NCBI RefSeq assembly: GCF_021742065.1 | Contig: NZ_JAKKIE010000045.1 | Coordinates: 1-30,610 of the forward strand | Source of the DNA: Rhizorhapis sp. SPR117 | GTDB taxonomy: Bacteria > Pseudomonadota > Alphaproteobacteria > Sphingomonadales > Sphingomonadaceae | Direction: 5' to 3' | Length of the DNA: 30,610 nt | Part shown: piece by piece, positions 7,982 through 16,739 of the stretch | Layout of the letters: every line of letters begins with the position of its first letter | How positions within the stretch are numbered: position 1 is the first letter of the stretch | Translations under genes and position numbers: made by a program | Notes under the pieces: generated by a model | Seen by the model: the letters and a program-made list of their open reading frames with translations, nothing else | Database searches by the model: none | What the model was told of the DNA's origin: nothing

Positions 7982-9202
7982 ATGAGCGAGAAGATCAACC
8001 GGGTTGTGCTGGCCTATTCGGGTGGCCTTGACACCAGTGTCATCCTGAAATGGTTGCAGCAGGAATATGGTTGCGAGGTCGTGACCTTCACCGCCGATCT
8101 GGGCCAGGGCGAGGAACTGGAACCGGCGCGGGCGAAGGCGCGGCTGATGGGTATCAAGGACGAGCATATCTTCATCGATGACCTGCGCGAGGAATTTGTC
8201 CGCGATTATGTGTTCCCGATGATGCGGTCCAATGCATTGTATGAGGGCTTGTATCTGCTCGGCACCTCGATAGCCCGACCATTGATTGCGAAACGACAGA
8301 TCGAAATTGCACGCCAAGTGAATGCGGACGCCGTGAGCCATGGCGCGACGGGCAAAGGCAATGATCAGGTGCGTTTTGAACTGGGCTATTATGCGCTGGC
8401 GCCCGACATCAAGGTGATTGCGCCTTGGCGGGAATGGAATTTGACGAGCCGCACCGCCCTGATCGCCTTTGCCGAACAACATCAGATTCCGGTGCCCAAG
8501 GACAAGCGCGGTGAAAGCCCCTTCTCCACCGACGCGAACATGCTGCACACATCGTCTGAGGGCAAGGTGCTGGAGGACCCGTGGGAGGAAGTGCCCGACT
8601 ATGTCTATTCGCGCACGGTCAATCCGGAGGACGCGCCCGACGCGCCCGAATATATCACCATCGATTTTGAACGCGGCGATGGCGTGGCGATCAATGGCGA
8701 GGGGATGAGCCCGGCGACGCTGCTGGAAACGCTGAACGAATATGGCCGCAAGCATGGGATCGGCCGGCTCGATCTGGTCGAAAACCGCTTTGTCGGGATG
8801 AAGTCGCGCGGCATGTACGAAACGCCGGGCGGCACCATCTATCATCTGGCGCACCGGGGCATTGAGCAGATCACGCTGGATCGCGGCGCGGCGCATTTGA
8901 AGGACGAACTGGCCCCGCGTTATGCCGAATTGATCTACAATGGCTTCTGGTTCAGCCCCGAGCGCGAGATGCTGCAGGCCGCTATCGACCATAGCCAGGA
9001 AAAGGTGACAGGCACTGTGCGGCTGAAGCTTTACAAGGGCGCGGTCCATGTGGTCGGGCGCAAGTCGCCACATTCATTGTACAGCGAAAAGGTCGTGACC
9101 TTCGAAGATGATGCAGGCGCGTATGACCAGCGCGATGCGGCCGGGTTCATCAAGTTGAACGCACTGCGGCTGCGCCTGTTAGGGCGGCGGGATCGAGGCT
9201 GA
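7982..9202 (+). CDS. argG: Argininosuccinate synthase
   Basis: A 406-residue enzyme that joins citrulline and aspartate with ATP to make argininosuccinate, the penultimate step of arginine synthesis. The ATP pyrophosphatase P-loop AYSGGLDTS is at residues 11-19. Further family blocks are [50 protein letters not shown] and [20 protein letters not shown]. The length is normal for the short (type 1) form. The start ATG at 7982 fits the usual [15 protein letters not shown] beginning. It appears to stand alone, with a terminator-like hairpin upstream. Confidence 0.97.
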   Translation: MSEKINRVVLAYSGGLDTSVILKWLQQEYGCEVVTFTADLGQGEELEPARAKARLMGIKDEHIFIDDLREEFVRDYVFPMMRSNALYEGLYLLGTSIARPLIAKRQIEIARQVNADAVSHGATGKGNDQVRFELGYYALAPDIKVIAPWREWNLTSRTALIAFAEQHQIPVPKDKRGESPFSTDANMLHTSSEGKVLEDPWEEVPDYVYSRTVNPEDAPDAPEYITIDFERGDGVAINGEGMSPATLLETLNEYGRKHGIGRLDLVENRFVGMKSRGMYETPGGTIYHLAHRGIEQITLDRGAAHLKDELAPRYAELIYNGFWFSPEREMLQAAIDHSQEKVTGTVRLKLYKGAVHVVGRKSPHSLYSEKVVTFEDDAGAYDQRDAAGFIKLNALRLRLLGRRDRG

Positions 9203-9411
9203 AAAGCTATAGTCGCTTAACCTCTTGATTTGTGTATCCATCGCCAGCTTGATTGGCCATTGCCCCCGCTTGCCGTGAAGCGTAGGATGCCCTCTGCCGG
9301 CAGTTCAAAGGAATGGCTCGGACAAGACGCCCGCTTCAAGGGTGCGCATATGGGCACGCCGGTTTGCAGGTCGGTCCAGAAGGGCCGCCGTCAGCTTGCG
9401 GAGAGTGACAT

Positions 9412-10224
9412 ATGGCTGGTACTCAACATTTGCACCTGGACAGGGGCGTTCCAGATGTCCGGATACGCACATTAAGCCTTCATGACTTGCGGGTTGCACT
9501 TCGTCAGGGATGGGAGGATTTCCTCGACAAGCGCGGGGATCTTGTTTTTGTCGGCTTCATCTACCCGCTGGTTGGTTTTCTGGCGATTGCGATTGCCCGT
9601 AACTGGTCGTTGTTGCCCATTTTCTTTCCGCTGGTGGCGGGCCTGACCCTGATGGGGCCAGCGGTGGCGAGCGGCTTTTATGAAATGGCCCGACGGCGCG
9701 AGCGGGGGATGAACAGCAGTTGGCGGCATTTCTTTCTGGAGTTCAAGAGTCCCGCCATGCCGTCCATTGCCGCGCTGACCGCTTTGCAGTTCGGTATATA
9801 TGTACTGTGGCTGATGGCCGCATGGGCTGTTTATGCCGCGACCATGGGGCCGGTGCGTCCCGATGCATGGGCGGTATTGCCCGATTCACCCGAAATATTC
9901 CTTCATGATTTGTTTGCGACGCAGGCAGGCTGGACGATGATTATCGTCGGCAATCTGGTGGGGCTGATCTTTGCCATAGCGGTACTGTCGATCAGCGTTA
10001 TCTCCTTTCCTATGCTGATCGATGGAAAGGCAGATGTGTATCGCGCCGTAAAGACTTCGGTACGCGTAACCGCACATAATTTCCGGGTGATCCTGACGTG
10101 GGGCCTGATGGTTGCGATTCTGCTCTTTCTTGGCTGCGTGACGGCCTTTGTAGGATTGGCGGTAGTGTTGCCGGTTCTTGGGTACGCTACCTGGCATCTC
10201 TACACACGCGCGGTTGAGCGCTAA
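9412..10224 (+). CDS. DUF2189-family integral membrane protein
   Basis: A 270-residue protein with about six membrane segments: around residues 48-62 (VFVGFIYPLVGFLAIAIA), 66-86, 122-142, 178-202, 230-250 and 250-265. The cytoplasmic-looking start contains LHDLRVALRQGWEDFL, and SGFYEMARRRERG follows the second helix; both are typical of DUF2189 proteins, which sphingomonads and rhizobia carry. The function is not known. A GGAG ribosome site is eight bases from the ATG at 9412. The 209 bp between argG and this gene show no other gene. Confidence 0.75.
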   Translation: MAGTQHLHLDRGVPDVRIRTLSLHDLRVALRQGWEDFLDKRGDLVFVGFIYPLVGFLAIAIARNWSLLPIFFPLVAGLTLMGPAVASGFYEMARRRERGMNSSWRHFFLEFKSPAMPSIAALTALQFGIYVLWLMAAWAVYAATMGPVRPDAWAVLPDSPEIFLHDLFATQAGWTMIIVGNLVGLIFAIAVLSISVISFPMLIDGKADVYRAVKTSVRVTAHNFRVILTWGLMVAILLFLGCVTAFVGLAVVLPVLGYATWHLYTRAVER

Positions 10225-10244
10225 GAGTTCGGCGGCGAGGGATT

Positions 10245-10277
10245 GATCCCCATCTATGCAATGTATAGGTGGGGATC
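10245..10277. terminator. Terminator-like hairpin after the DUF2189 gene
   Basis: GATCCCCATCTAT at 10245-10257 pairs with ATAGGTGGGGATC at 10265-10277, with one G-U pair and a 7-nt loop. There is no T-run, so it may act as an RNA-protecting hairpin or a bidirectional boundary. Confidence 0.45.
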
Positions 10278-10365
10278 ATGGCCACGCCTGTACGGCGCAA
10301 AAATTGATATTGCGCGCTTTTCATAACCGATATGACGGGCCGTGCCAAAGCGGGCGGGGTGCAGA

Positions 10366-10992
10366 ATGATTCGTACCGGCTTACTGGGCGGGTCGTTCAA
10401 TCCTGCACATGGCGGTCATCGGGCGATTTCCCTGTTTGCACTGGATGCGCTGGCACTGGATGAATTGTGGTGGCTGGTTTCGCCCGGAAACCCGTTAAAG
10501 CCGGACAAGGGCATGGCGCCGTTGTCGATACGCCTTGCTTCGGCGCGGGAAATGAGCAGGGGGACCCGGATTCGTCCTACCGCAATTGAGGCGCAATTGG
10601 GGACGCGCTATACTGTCGATACGCTGAAAAAACTCATCCGCCGTTACCCCGGACGGCGGTTCATATGGATCATGGGTGCGGACAACCTGTTGCAATTCCA
10701 TCACTGGAGGCGTTGGCGCGACATAGCGCGGTTGATCCCGATTGCAGTTATCGCGCGGCCGGGCTATGATGGCTCTGCCCGTGCGGCTGTCGCAATGGGC
10801 TGGCTGCGGCGCTTCGTCCGGTCCGCCAGTCATAAGGCACAATGGACGGATTGGAGACCGCCGGCGCTCGTGCATTTGCGCTTTCGCCCAGATCCAAGAT
10901 CGGCAACCCTGCTGCGGCAGGCTAACCCCCATTGGTATCGTGACTTGTCCGGCCGTGCTCAGCGCGACCCCGTGACGCGTCTCTTGATTTAG
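10366..10992 (+). CDS. nadD: Nicotinate-nucleotide adenylyltransferase
   Basis: A 208-residue enzyme that adenylates nicotinate mononucleotide to deamido-NAD in NAD synthesis. The nucleotidyltransferase motif GGSFNPAHGGH is at residues 8-18, IWIMGADNLLQFHHWRRW is the family's central block, and an SxTxxR motif appears as SATLLR near the C-terminus. The ATG at 10366 is chosen because the family begins at RTGLLGGSFNP; an in-frame GTG at 10342 would add eight residues. It starts the usual alphaproteobacterial nadD-rsfS-rlmH run and is followed after 14 bp by rsfS. Confidence 0.93.
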   Translation: MIRTGLLGGSFNPAHGGHRAISLFALDALALDELWWLVSPGNPLKPDKGMAPLSIRLASAREMSRGTRIRPTAIEAQLGTRYTVDTLKKLIRRYPGRRFIWIMGADNLLQFHHWRRWRDIARLIPIAVIARPGYDGSARAAVAMGWLRRFVRSASHKAQWTDWRPPALVHLRFRPDPRSATLLRQANPHWYRDLSGRAQRDPVTRLLI

Positions 10993-11006
10993 GAAAAGGA
11001 GTTCAA

Positions 11007-11399
11007 TTGCCCAGACCCATAGCAGCCAACGACCCGGTGGATGAACCCGCCTCCGTTGCAGCCCTGCACGAACTGGTGCTTCGGTCGCTTGACGACGACC
11101 AGGCACAGGAAACCGTTTCCATCCCGCTTCAAGGCAAAAGCAGCATAGCAGATTACATGGTGATCGCGTCGGGTCGTTCGACCCGGCAGGTAGCCACCAT
11201 GGCGCAAAAGCTTGCCGAACGCATCAAGCAACAGACCGGCCGTATTGCCCGTATCGAGGGATTGCCCGCGGCCGACTGGGTGCTGATCGACGCCGGGGAC
11301 GTAATTGTCCACCTGTTCCGTCCGGAAGTGCGCAGCTTTTACAATCTAGAGCGCATGTGGGGTTTTGCAGATACGCCGGCAGTAGCCGAAGCCCGATAG
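11007..11399 (+). CDS. rsfS: Ribosomal silencing factor RsfS
   Basis: A 130-residue member of the RsfS/Iojap family. Such proteins bind ribosomal protein L14 and block subunit joining when nutrients are low. The core blocks are SIADYMVIASGRSTRQV, ADWVLIDAGDVIVHLF and RSFYNLERMW. Translation probably begins at TTG 11007, because AAGGAG sits six bases upstream and no ATG or GTG fits better. The start is 14 bp from the nadD stop, so the two are likely co-transcribed. Confidence 0.93.
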   Translation: MPRPIAANDPVDEPASVAALHELVLRSLDDDQAQETVSIPLQGKSSIADYMVIASGRSTRQVATMAQKLAERIKQQTGRIARIEGLPAADWVLIDAGDVIVHLFRPEVRSFYNLERMWGFADTPAVAEAR

Positions 11400-11409
11400 G
11401 GCCTGGCCA

Positions 11410-11844
11410 TTGCTTTTGCATATCATGGCCCGGGGCAAGATTGGCCGTTGTCCCGAGGCGGAATTGGTCGAGCGCTATGTAAAGCGCATAAGCTGGCCCA
11501 TGAAAATCACCGAATTGCCCGATAGCGCCAGCAAGGGAGCAAGCAAGATTGCCGCCGCGCCGTCCGGCAGCGTCACAGTGATGCTGGACGAAAAGGGTGA
11601 GCAACTCTCCTCCACCGCTTTTGCCCGAAGATTGGAGGAATGGCGCGACCGGGGAGTGCGGGAGTGTCGATTCCTGATTGGTGCTGCGGACGGATTTGAT
11701 GAGGTTGAACGGGAGCGGGCGGACCTGCTGATCGCCTTTGGCCGCGCGACATGGCCGCATATGATGGCGCGGGCCATGCTGGCCGAACAATTATGGCGGG
11801 CGACCAGCATCCTTGCCAAACACCCCTATCATCGGGAAGGATAG
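11410..11844 (+). CDS. rlmH: 23S rRNA pseudouridine(1915)-N3-methyltransferase
   Basis: A 144-residue SPOUT methyltransferase that methylates pseudouridine 1915 in helix 69 of 23S rRNA. The knotted SAM site is shown by FLIGAADGF and the C-terminal block MLAEQLWRATSILAKHPYHR is diagnostic. It starts at TTG 11410 (LLHIMARGKIG), ten bases after the rsfS stop; the next ATG is inside the first beta strand and would truncate the fold. It lies in the nadD-rsfS-rlmH-envC run. Confidence 0.94.
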   Translation: MLLHIMARGKIGRCPEAELVERYVKRISWPMKITELPDSASKGASKIAAAPSGSVTVMLDEKGEQLSSTAFARRLEEWRDRGVRECRFLIGAADGFDEVERERADLLIAFGRATWPHMMARAMLAEQLWRATSILAKHPYHREG

Positions 11845-11850
11845 CGACCG

Positions 11851-13032
11851 ATGAAGCGGCCGCTTTTCCTTTTGATCCCGGTGTGGTTCACCCTTGCGGC
11901 GGTCGCGCCGGCACAGACGCTGGAGGAAGAGCGGCAGGCTCTGATTACGGCCAAACAACAGTCGCAGGCCTCACGCGAACGCAGCGCCCGATTGAAGCAA
12001 GAGGCGAAGGCCGCACGGAAAGAGGCAGAGCGCGCCCGGCGGGAGGCGGCGGCGATGGCGGCAAGCATTCAGGCTGCCGAGGCCGACATTCAGGCGGCAC
12101 AGGCGCGCATCGCCATCATAGCGCGGATGCAAAGTGCGCAAAATGCGCGACTGGCGGAACGGCAGGAACCGATTGTGCGGCTGATCGCGGCGCTGCAAAC
12201 CTTTGCCCGCCGCCCGCCTGTCACGGCGCTGATCCAGCCGGGATCGATTTCCGATGTTGTGCACCTGCGCGCCGTATTGGCGAACGTGCTGCCAGTGATT
12301 CGCGCGCGCACCGCCGGATTACGGGCAGAATTGCGTAAAAGCCGTGAACTGCGAGCCAATGCCGATAAAGCGCGTGCATCGCTGGTCGCCGGGCGCGTGG
12401 CACTGGCTGACCAACGAGCGCAGCTTCGCCAGTTGGAGGTTCGCAAGCGCTTTGCCTCCCGCACCCTGACGAGCAATGCCAATCTGGAGGCTGACCGGGC
12501 CATCGCGCTGGGCGAAAAAGCGCGGGATATTGCCGATCTGATGAACCAGCTGCGTGTTTCTGGCAATGTACGCGAGCAATTGGCGCAATTGTCTGGTCCG
12601 CTGCCCAGGCCTGCCCGCATTGGGGCGACGGTGCTGCCACAGGACGAACAACCGCGCAAGAACAGCGGCCCACCCGCCTATCGCTTGCCTGTCATGGGAA
12701 AGGTCGTCGCGGGTCTTGGCGAATTGTCGGAAAGCGGGGCGCGCTCACGCGGCCTGACCATCGCGGTCCAGCCGTTGGCGCAGGTCGTGGCGCCGACAAC
12801 GGGCCGCGTTGCCTTTGCCGGTAAATATGAAGGCTATGGCCAGATCGTCATTATCAATCATGGTAATGGCTGGACCACGTTGATTACCGATCTGGATCAT
12901 CTGAGCGTCGAAGTTGGCTCGATCGTTCAACAGGGCGATCCTGTCGGTTCGGCAGGCCCGGGCAAGCCAAAAGTCACGGTGGAATTGCGTCGCAATGGCC
13001 GTCCGGTGAACATCGCTGCACTGCTGGGTTAG
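11851..13032 (+). CDS. EnvC-like murein hydrolase activator (degenerate M23 domain)
   Basis: A 393-residue exported protein: signal peptide at residues 1-22 (cleavage near APAQT), a long Ala/Arg/Glu-rich coiled coil at about 25-240, and a C-terminal LytM/M23 domain at about 285-393 (VVAPTTGRVAFAGKYEGYGQ, then INHGNGWTTLITDL). The zinc-site histidines appear lost: the usual Y-x-H-L is ITDL and the final HxH strand is KVTVELRR. It therefore probably activates cell-wall amidases at the division site, as EnvC does, and does not cut peptidoglycan itself. GAAGGA lies nine bases upstream of the ATG. The S41 carboxy-terminal protease that often follows in relatives is not here. Confidence 0.85.
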   Translation: MKRPLFLLIPVWFTLAAVAPAQTLEEERQALITAKQQSQASRERSARLKQEAKAARKEAERARREAAAMAASIQAAEADIQAAQARIAIIARMQSAQNARLAERQEPIVRLIAALQTFARRPPVTALIQPGSISDVVHLRAVLANVLPVIRARTAGLRAELRKSRELRANADKARASLVAGRVALADQRAQLRQLEVRKRFASRTLTSNANLEADRAIALGEKARDIADLMNQLRVSGNVREQLAQLSGPLPRPARIGATVLPQDEQPRKNSGPPAYRLPVMGKVVAGLGELSESGARSRGLTIAVQPLAQVVAPTTGRVAFAGKYEGYGQIVIINHGNGWTTLITDLDHLSVEVGSIVQQGDPVGSAGPGKPKVTVELRRNGRPVNIAALLG

Positions 13033-13053
13033 AGTTTCAGGGGCTATGAAGCG

Positions 13054-14409
13054 ATGCATTCACGGCTTGCTTACCCTTTTTCATTAAAGCCCTGCGGTAT
13101 GAATGTGACGCAGAAGAAAGACGGCGATCCGTGCCCACAATCGGCGGTTGGGCATGGTGTGGGGTTGGCGGGACTGGCCGGGCTTGGCCTGTGGATCATG
13201 GTTGCGCGCCATTATGGCATGGATGGCCCCTATGCGGGAATGACGGCGGTGCTGGCGTGCGGGGGGCCAATGGTGCTGTGGTCCGTGCTGGTCGACAAGG
13301 TGCATCGGCGCCCATCCACCGGCATCGACTGGAAAGCAAAACCCAAGCCGCTACGTGACACGCTGGACATCAGCCTTTTAAAACTGGCGGGATTGTGGGC
13401 CACATGGGGCGGGATCGGGATCGTCTATTGCCTGGCGCGCTGGTACTGGGATGGCGGTTATCTGTTCGCCATGCATATGTTTGCCGTGGCCGCGCCATGG
13501 CTGTTCGGGTTATCGATACCCTATGTCATCTGGCTGGACCGGCGCATGGTGGAACCGCGCGACGGCGCTTATGCCTTTGGCCGGATGATCGTTGGATCGG
13601 CGGACCGCCCGAATCGTGGAGAAATCGAAAACCATTTGCGAAGCTGGCTGGTGAAGGGTTTTTTCCTGGCGTTCATGCTGTCGATCGTGCCGGGGAATTT
13701 CGCCGACATGATCCATGTTGGGACGCGCGATATATTGGCGGGGCCGGTCGAACTGGCGCGTTTCCTGATCAGTTTGATGTTCGTGGTAGATGTCGCCTTT
13801 GCGACTGTCGGTTATATGTTGACGATGAAGATACTGGATGCGCATATCCGCACGGCCAATCCCTTCATGGCCGGATGGGTGGCGGCGCTCGTCTGTTACC
13901 CGCCCTTTGTGTTGATGAATAATGGCGGGCCGCTGGATTATCATCAGGGAACACAGGATTGGGCGTTCTGGTTTGGCGCGCACACGGTTTTGTTGTGGGC
14001 TGTAGGCGGAACGCTGGTCGTGCTGACAGCTATTTACGCTTGGGCAACGGTTGCCTTCGGACTGCGTTTTTCCAATCTGACGCATCGGGGCATTTTGACG
14101 CATGGGCCATACCGATTGAGCAAGCATCCGGCCTATGTAGCGAAGAACCTGTTCTGGTGGCTATCGACGCTGCCGTTCTTCGTCAGCAACGACAGTCTGA
14201 CCGACATGGCGCGCAATACTGCCCTGATGATGACGGTGAGCGGCGTCTATTACTGGCGCGCACGGACCGAGGAAAGGCATTTGATGGCCGATCCTGTGTA
14301 TGCGGCTTATGCCGAGTGGATGGAACGCCATGGACCAGTGCCACGCCTGATCGGCTGGATCGTTGGACGGAAGCGGACCGAAAATGGGGCGTTGCAGGCG
14401 GCGGAGTAA
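13054..14409 (+). CDS. ICMT/PEMT-type membrane methyltransferase family protein
   Basis: A 451-residue polytopic membrane protein with roughly nine to ten hydrophobic segments. The C-terminal third has the isoprenylcysteine carboxyl methyltransferase / phospholipid methyltransferase signature: RGILTHGPYRLSKHPAYVAK, a hydrophobic helix, then RARTEERHLMADPVYAAY, which in the family binds S-adenosylmethionine. The N-terminal two thirds have no recognised domain. The substrate is unknown; bacteria lack prenylated CaaX proteins, so a lipid or small molecule is more likely. The start is uncertain: ATG 13054 has AGGGG ten bases upstream, and a second in-frame ATG is at 13099. It lies 21 bp after the envC-like gene and may be in its operon. 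Confidence 0.75.
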   Translation: MHSRLAYPFSLKPCGMNVTQKKDGDPCPQSAVGHGVGLAGLAGLGLWIMVARHYGMDGPYAGMTAVLACGGPMVLWSVLVDKVHRRPSTGIDWKAKPKPLRDTLDISLLKLAGLWATWGGIGIVYCLARWYWDGGYLFAMHMFAVAAPWLFGLSIPYVIWLDRRMVEPRDGAYAFGRMIVGSADRPNRGEIENHLRSWLVKGFFLAFMLSIVPGNFADMIHVGTRDILAGPVELARFLISLMFVVDVAFATVGYMLTMKILDAHIRTANPFMAGWVAALVCYPPFVLMNNGGPLDYHQGTQDWAFWFGAHTVLLWAVGGTLVVLTAIYAWATVAFGLRFSNLTHRGILTHGPYRLSKHPAYVAKNLFWWLSTLPFFVSNDSLTDMARNTALMMTVSGVYYWRARTEERHLMADPVYAAYAEWMERHGPVPRLIGWIVGRKRTENGALQAAE

Positions 14410-14415
14410 AGCTGC

Positions 14416-15789
14416 TCAGAAGCTCATTTCTTCATAGACATGACGCACATCGCCCTGCCATGCGCCGTGATAGTGATCGAGCAGACGTTGAGCTGGCACC
14501 TTGCCTGAACTGACGACCTCGTGGAGTGCGTCCAGATAGCCGGTTTCATTGTCGCCGGCACCGTTCAGGCGGGCACGTGATACAAGGCCGGATTGCGCAA
14601 TGTCCAGGACCTGTCCGGCAATATCCTTTAAAATATGGCCTCCAGGGATGGGAGCGTCGAGGGCGAGTTTCGGCACGCTATCGCGCAGGATCTGGCGTTC
14701 TTCCATCGACCATGTTTTGACGACCTCCCAGGCAGCATCGAGCGCGGCATCGTCATAGAGCAAGCCGACCCAGAGTGCAGGCAGGGCGCAGATGCGGTTC
14801 CACGGCCCGCCGTCCGCTCCGCGCATCTCCATGAAGCTTTTCAGGCGCACTTCGGGAAAAGCGGTGGACAGGTGGTCGGCCCAATCGCTTTCTCGAGGCA
14901 GTTCGCCGGGAAGCGCGGGAAGCTGTCCTTTCAGGAAGTCACGGAAGCTTTGACCGGCGGCATCGATATACTTGCCGTCGCGATAGACGAAATACATTGG
15001 CACATCGAGGGCATAATCAGCGTAACGTTCATAACCAAAGCCATCTTCAAACACGAAAGGCAGCATGCCGGTGCGTGCAGGATCGGTATCGGACCAAATG
15101 TGACTGCGGTAAGACAGGAACCCGTTTGGTTTCCCTTCGGTGAACGGACTGTTGGCGAATAGCGCCGTTGCTAATGGTTGAAGGGCAAGAGATGTACGAA
15201 ACATCTTGGCCATTTTTGCTTCGCTGCAATAATCTAGATTAACCTGTATGGTACAAGTCCGCAGCATCATGTCCAGGCCCATGGTGCCGACGCGCGGCAT
15301 GTGGTTCAGCATGATGCCGTAACGCCCCTTGGGCATGATGGGCAGTTCCGCGCGCGTCTTGTCGGGCCACATGCCGAGACCCAGGAAGCCCAGACCCAGC
15401 ATATCGCCGACATATTTGACCTGTTCCAGATGGCGACCGGTTTCAGCGCAGGTTTGATGCAAATTGTCGAGCGGCGCGCCAGAGAGTTCAAGTTGCCCCG
15501 CTGGTTCCAGACTGATCGTGCCGTCCGGGCCGGAAAGGGCAATGACATTTCCGCCCTCGAACACCGGCTCCCAATCATAACGAGTCAAGCCGATGAGTAA
15601 CGAGTGAATGCCACCCTTTTCTTCGTAAGAGGGGGCGTGGTGATCCTTCACCGAATAGACGAATTTTTCGTGCTCAGTGCCGATTTTCCACTTTTCAGGC
15701 GGCTTTTCTCCGCTTTCGAACAGCGCGATCAATTGATCGCGGGATTCGATATAAGTGTCCTCGCCTTGTGAGTCTGTGCGCGTGCTCAT
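14416..15789 (-). CDS. gshA: Glutamate-cysteine ligase, plant/alphaproteobacterial type
   Basis: A 457-residue ligase that makes gamma-glutamylcysteine, the first step of glutathione synthesis. It belongs to the GCS2 family shared by alphaproteobacteria and plants, recognised by WKIGTEHEKFVYS, EPAGQLELSGAPL, MLNHMPRVGTMGLDMMLRTC, TIQVNLDYCSEAKM and MEMRGADGGPW. Length and ends match the family. The ribosome site AAGGGCG is about six bases before the ATG at 15789. It converges with the methyltransferase gene at 13054-14409. A set of phased CTAT/ATAG tetramers upstream may be an OxyR-like control site. Confidence 0.95.
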   Translation of the reverse strand: MSTRTDSQGEDTYIESRDQLIALFESGEKPPEKWKIGTEHEKFVYSVKDHHAPSYEEKGGIHSLLIGLTRYDWEPVFEGGNVIALSGPDGTISLEPAGQLELSGAPLDNLHQTCAETGRHLEQVKYVGDMLGLGFLGLGMWPDKTRAELPIMPKGRYGIMLNHMPRVGTMGLDMMLRTCTIQVNLDYCSEAKMAKMFRTSLALQPLATALFANSPFTEGKPNGFLSYRSHIWSDTDPARTGMLPFVFEDGFGYERYADYALDVPMYFVYRDGKYIDAAGQSFRDFLKGQLPALPGELPRESDWADHLSTAFPEVRLKSFMEMRGADGGPWNRICALPALWVGLLYDDAALDAAWEVVKTWSMEERQILRDSVPKLALDAPIPGGHILKDIAGQVLDIAQSGLVSRARLNGAGDNETGYLDALHEVVSSGKVPAQRLLDHYHGAWQGDVRHVYEEMSF

Positions 15790-15835
15790 AAATCGCCCTT
15801 AGCGGGTGGTCCGCATTCGGCCAATAGGAAAGTTT

Positions 15836-15870
15836 CTATTCGCAACTATTATCTAATAGATATCATCTAT
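15836..15870. promoter_or_regulatory. Phased CTAT/ATAG tetramers upstream of gshA, OxyR-like
   Basis: Tetramers CTAT at 15836 and 15846, ATAG at 15856 and CTAT at 15867 are spaced 10, 10 and 11 bp apart. The 15-bp block at 15856-15870 fits the OxyR half-site pattern ATAG-NT-N3-AN-CTAT when read on the minus strand. It is in the 80-bp gap ahead of gshA. Confidence 0.4.
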
Positions 15871-16616
15871 CATGTCCAGTCGCCAGACTGAGCCATCCAT
15901 ATTGCAGTTGCCGCAATCGCCGCTGTTTCCGCGCGCAGGATGCGGGGGCCCAGGGAAACGGCAACGGCCGCAGTATGCGCACGGATGGCGGCGCGCTCCT
16001 CGTCATCGAAGCCGCCTTCGGGACCGATAAGGAAGGCCGCGGGGCCTTTGCAAGTGGCCAGCATCTCTGCCATGGGGGCACCGCCCCGTTCGTCAGCAAA
16101 GAAGAGATGGCGTCCCACCGGCCAGTTTTTGAGCAGGTCGGGAAGCTTCACCATGTCGGCAAGTTCGGGCAATGCGGTGCGGCCGCATTGTTCGGCGGCT
16201 TCGACCAGATGGGCGCGCAGGCGGGACAGGTTCAGCTTGTCCACTACGGCGCGGCGGGTGAGGACGGGCTGCAACTTTGCAACACCCAGCTCGCATGCCT
16301 TTTCGGCGACCAGATCGATGCGGCCTTTCTTGATTGGCGCGACGCAGAGCCAGAAATCAGGGACGGCTTCCAGCGTCTTTGTCTGGCGGACGATGTGGAG
16401 GGCCAGGTCGCGCTTGCGGATATCCCGCGCCTCGGCCGCCCATTCGCCGGTGCGGTTATCGAAAAGGAGGACGGCGTCGCCATCTTTCACGCGCATGACG
16501 GAGATGAGGTAATGCGCCGGATTGCCATCAAGCGGAACGACTGCACCCTCGGCCAGCGACGCATCAATATAGAGGCGCGGGGCGCTTTGGGGAGGCCAGG
16601 CGGGGGTTGCGGGCAT
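15870..16616 (-). CDS. rsmE: 16S rRNA (uracil(1498)-N3)-methyltransferase
   Basis: A 248-residue SPOUT methyltransferase that methylates U1498 of 16S rRNA. The N-terminal PUA-like part includes PRLYIDASLAEG and HYLISVMRVKDGDAV. The SAM knot shows FLIGPEGGFDDEERAAI, and the C-terminal SLGPRILRAETAAIAA is the family's strongest signature. The start ATG at 16616 (MPATPAWPP) is preferred; the frame stays open to 16727, but the added residues come from the REP-like intergenic sequence. AGAAGAG lies just upstream. It is divergent from ubiA and ends 80 bp before gshA. Confidence 0.94.
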   Translation of the reverse strand: MPATPAWPPQSAPRLYIDASLAEGAVVPLDGNPAHYLISVMRVKDGDAVLLFDNRTGEWAAEARDIRKRDLALHIVRQTKTLEAVPDFWLCVAPIKKGRIDLVAEKACELGVAKLQPVLTRRAVVDKLNLSRLRAHLVEAAEQCGRTALPELADMVKLPDLLKNWPVGRHLFFADERGGAPMAEMLATCKGPAAFLIGPEGGFDDEERAAIRAHTAAVAVSLGPRILRAETAAIAATAIWMAQSGDWT

Positions 16617-16657
16617 GTCTCTTCTATCTTTCCACTGGGGGACCAAGTCCCTATTGC

Positions 16658-16685
16658 CGTTCGTGTCGAGCGAAGTCGAGATACG
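16658..16685. repeat. REP-like palindromic sequence between rsmE and ubiA
   Basis: The segment around GTCGAGCGAAGTCGAG has the repeated GTCGAG/CTCGAC units typical of extragenic palindromes common in sphingomonad genomes. A second related stretch (GCTCGGGACAAACGGAGG at 16718-16735) follows and supplies the ribosome site of ubiA. The identification is from memory of the pattern; only one copy is in the window. Confidence 0.45.
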
Positions 16686-16739
16686 TCTGCGCCCGGCTTC
16701 ATGTCCCCCCAACTTTGCTCGGGACAAACGGAGGGTAGT

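Noticed and set aside
7853..9073. 406-codon open frame on the minus strand
   Set aside because: It is antisense to argG, whose motifs are unmistakable; the minus frame shows only compositional bias.
15975..16739. Upstream extension of the ubiA frame by 255 codons
   Set aside because: It runs antisense through rsmE; family alignment and the ribosome site place the ubiA start at 16740.
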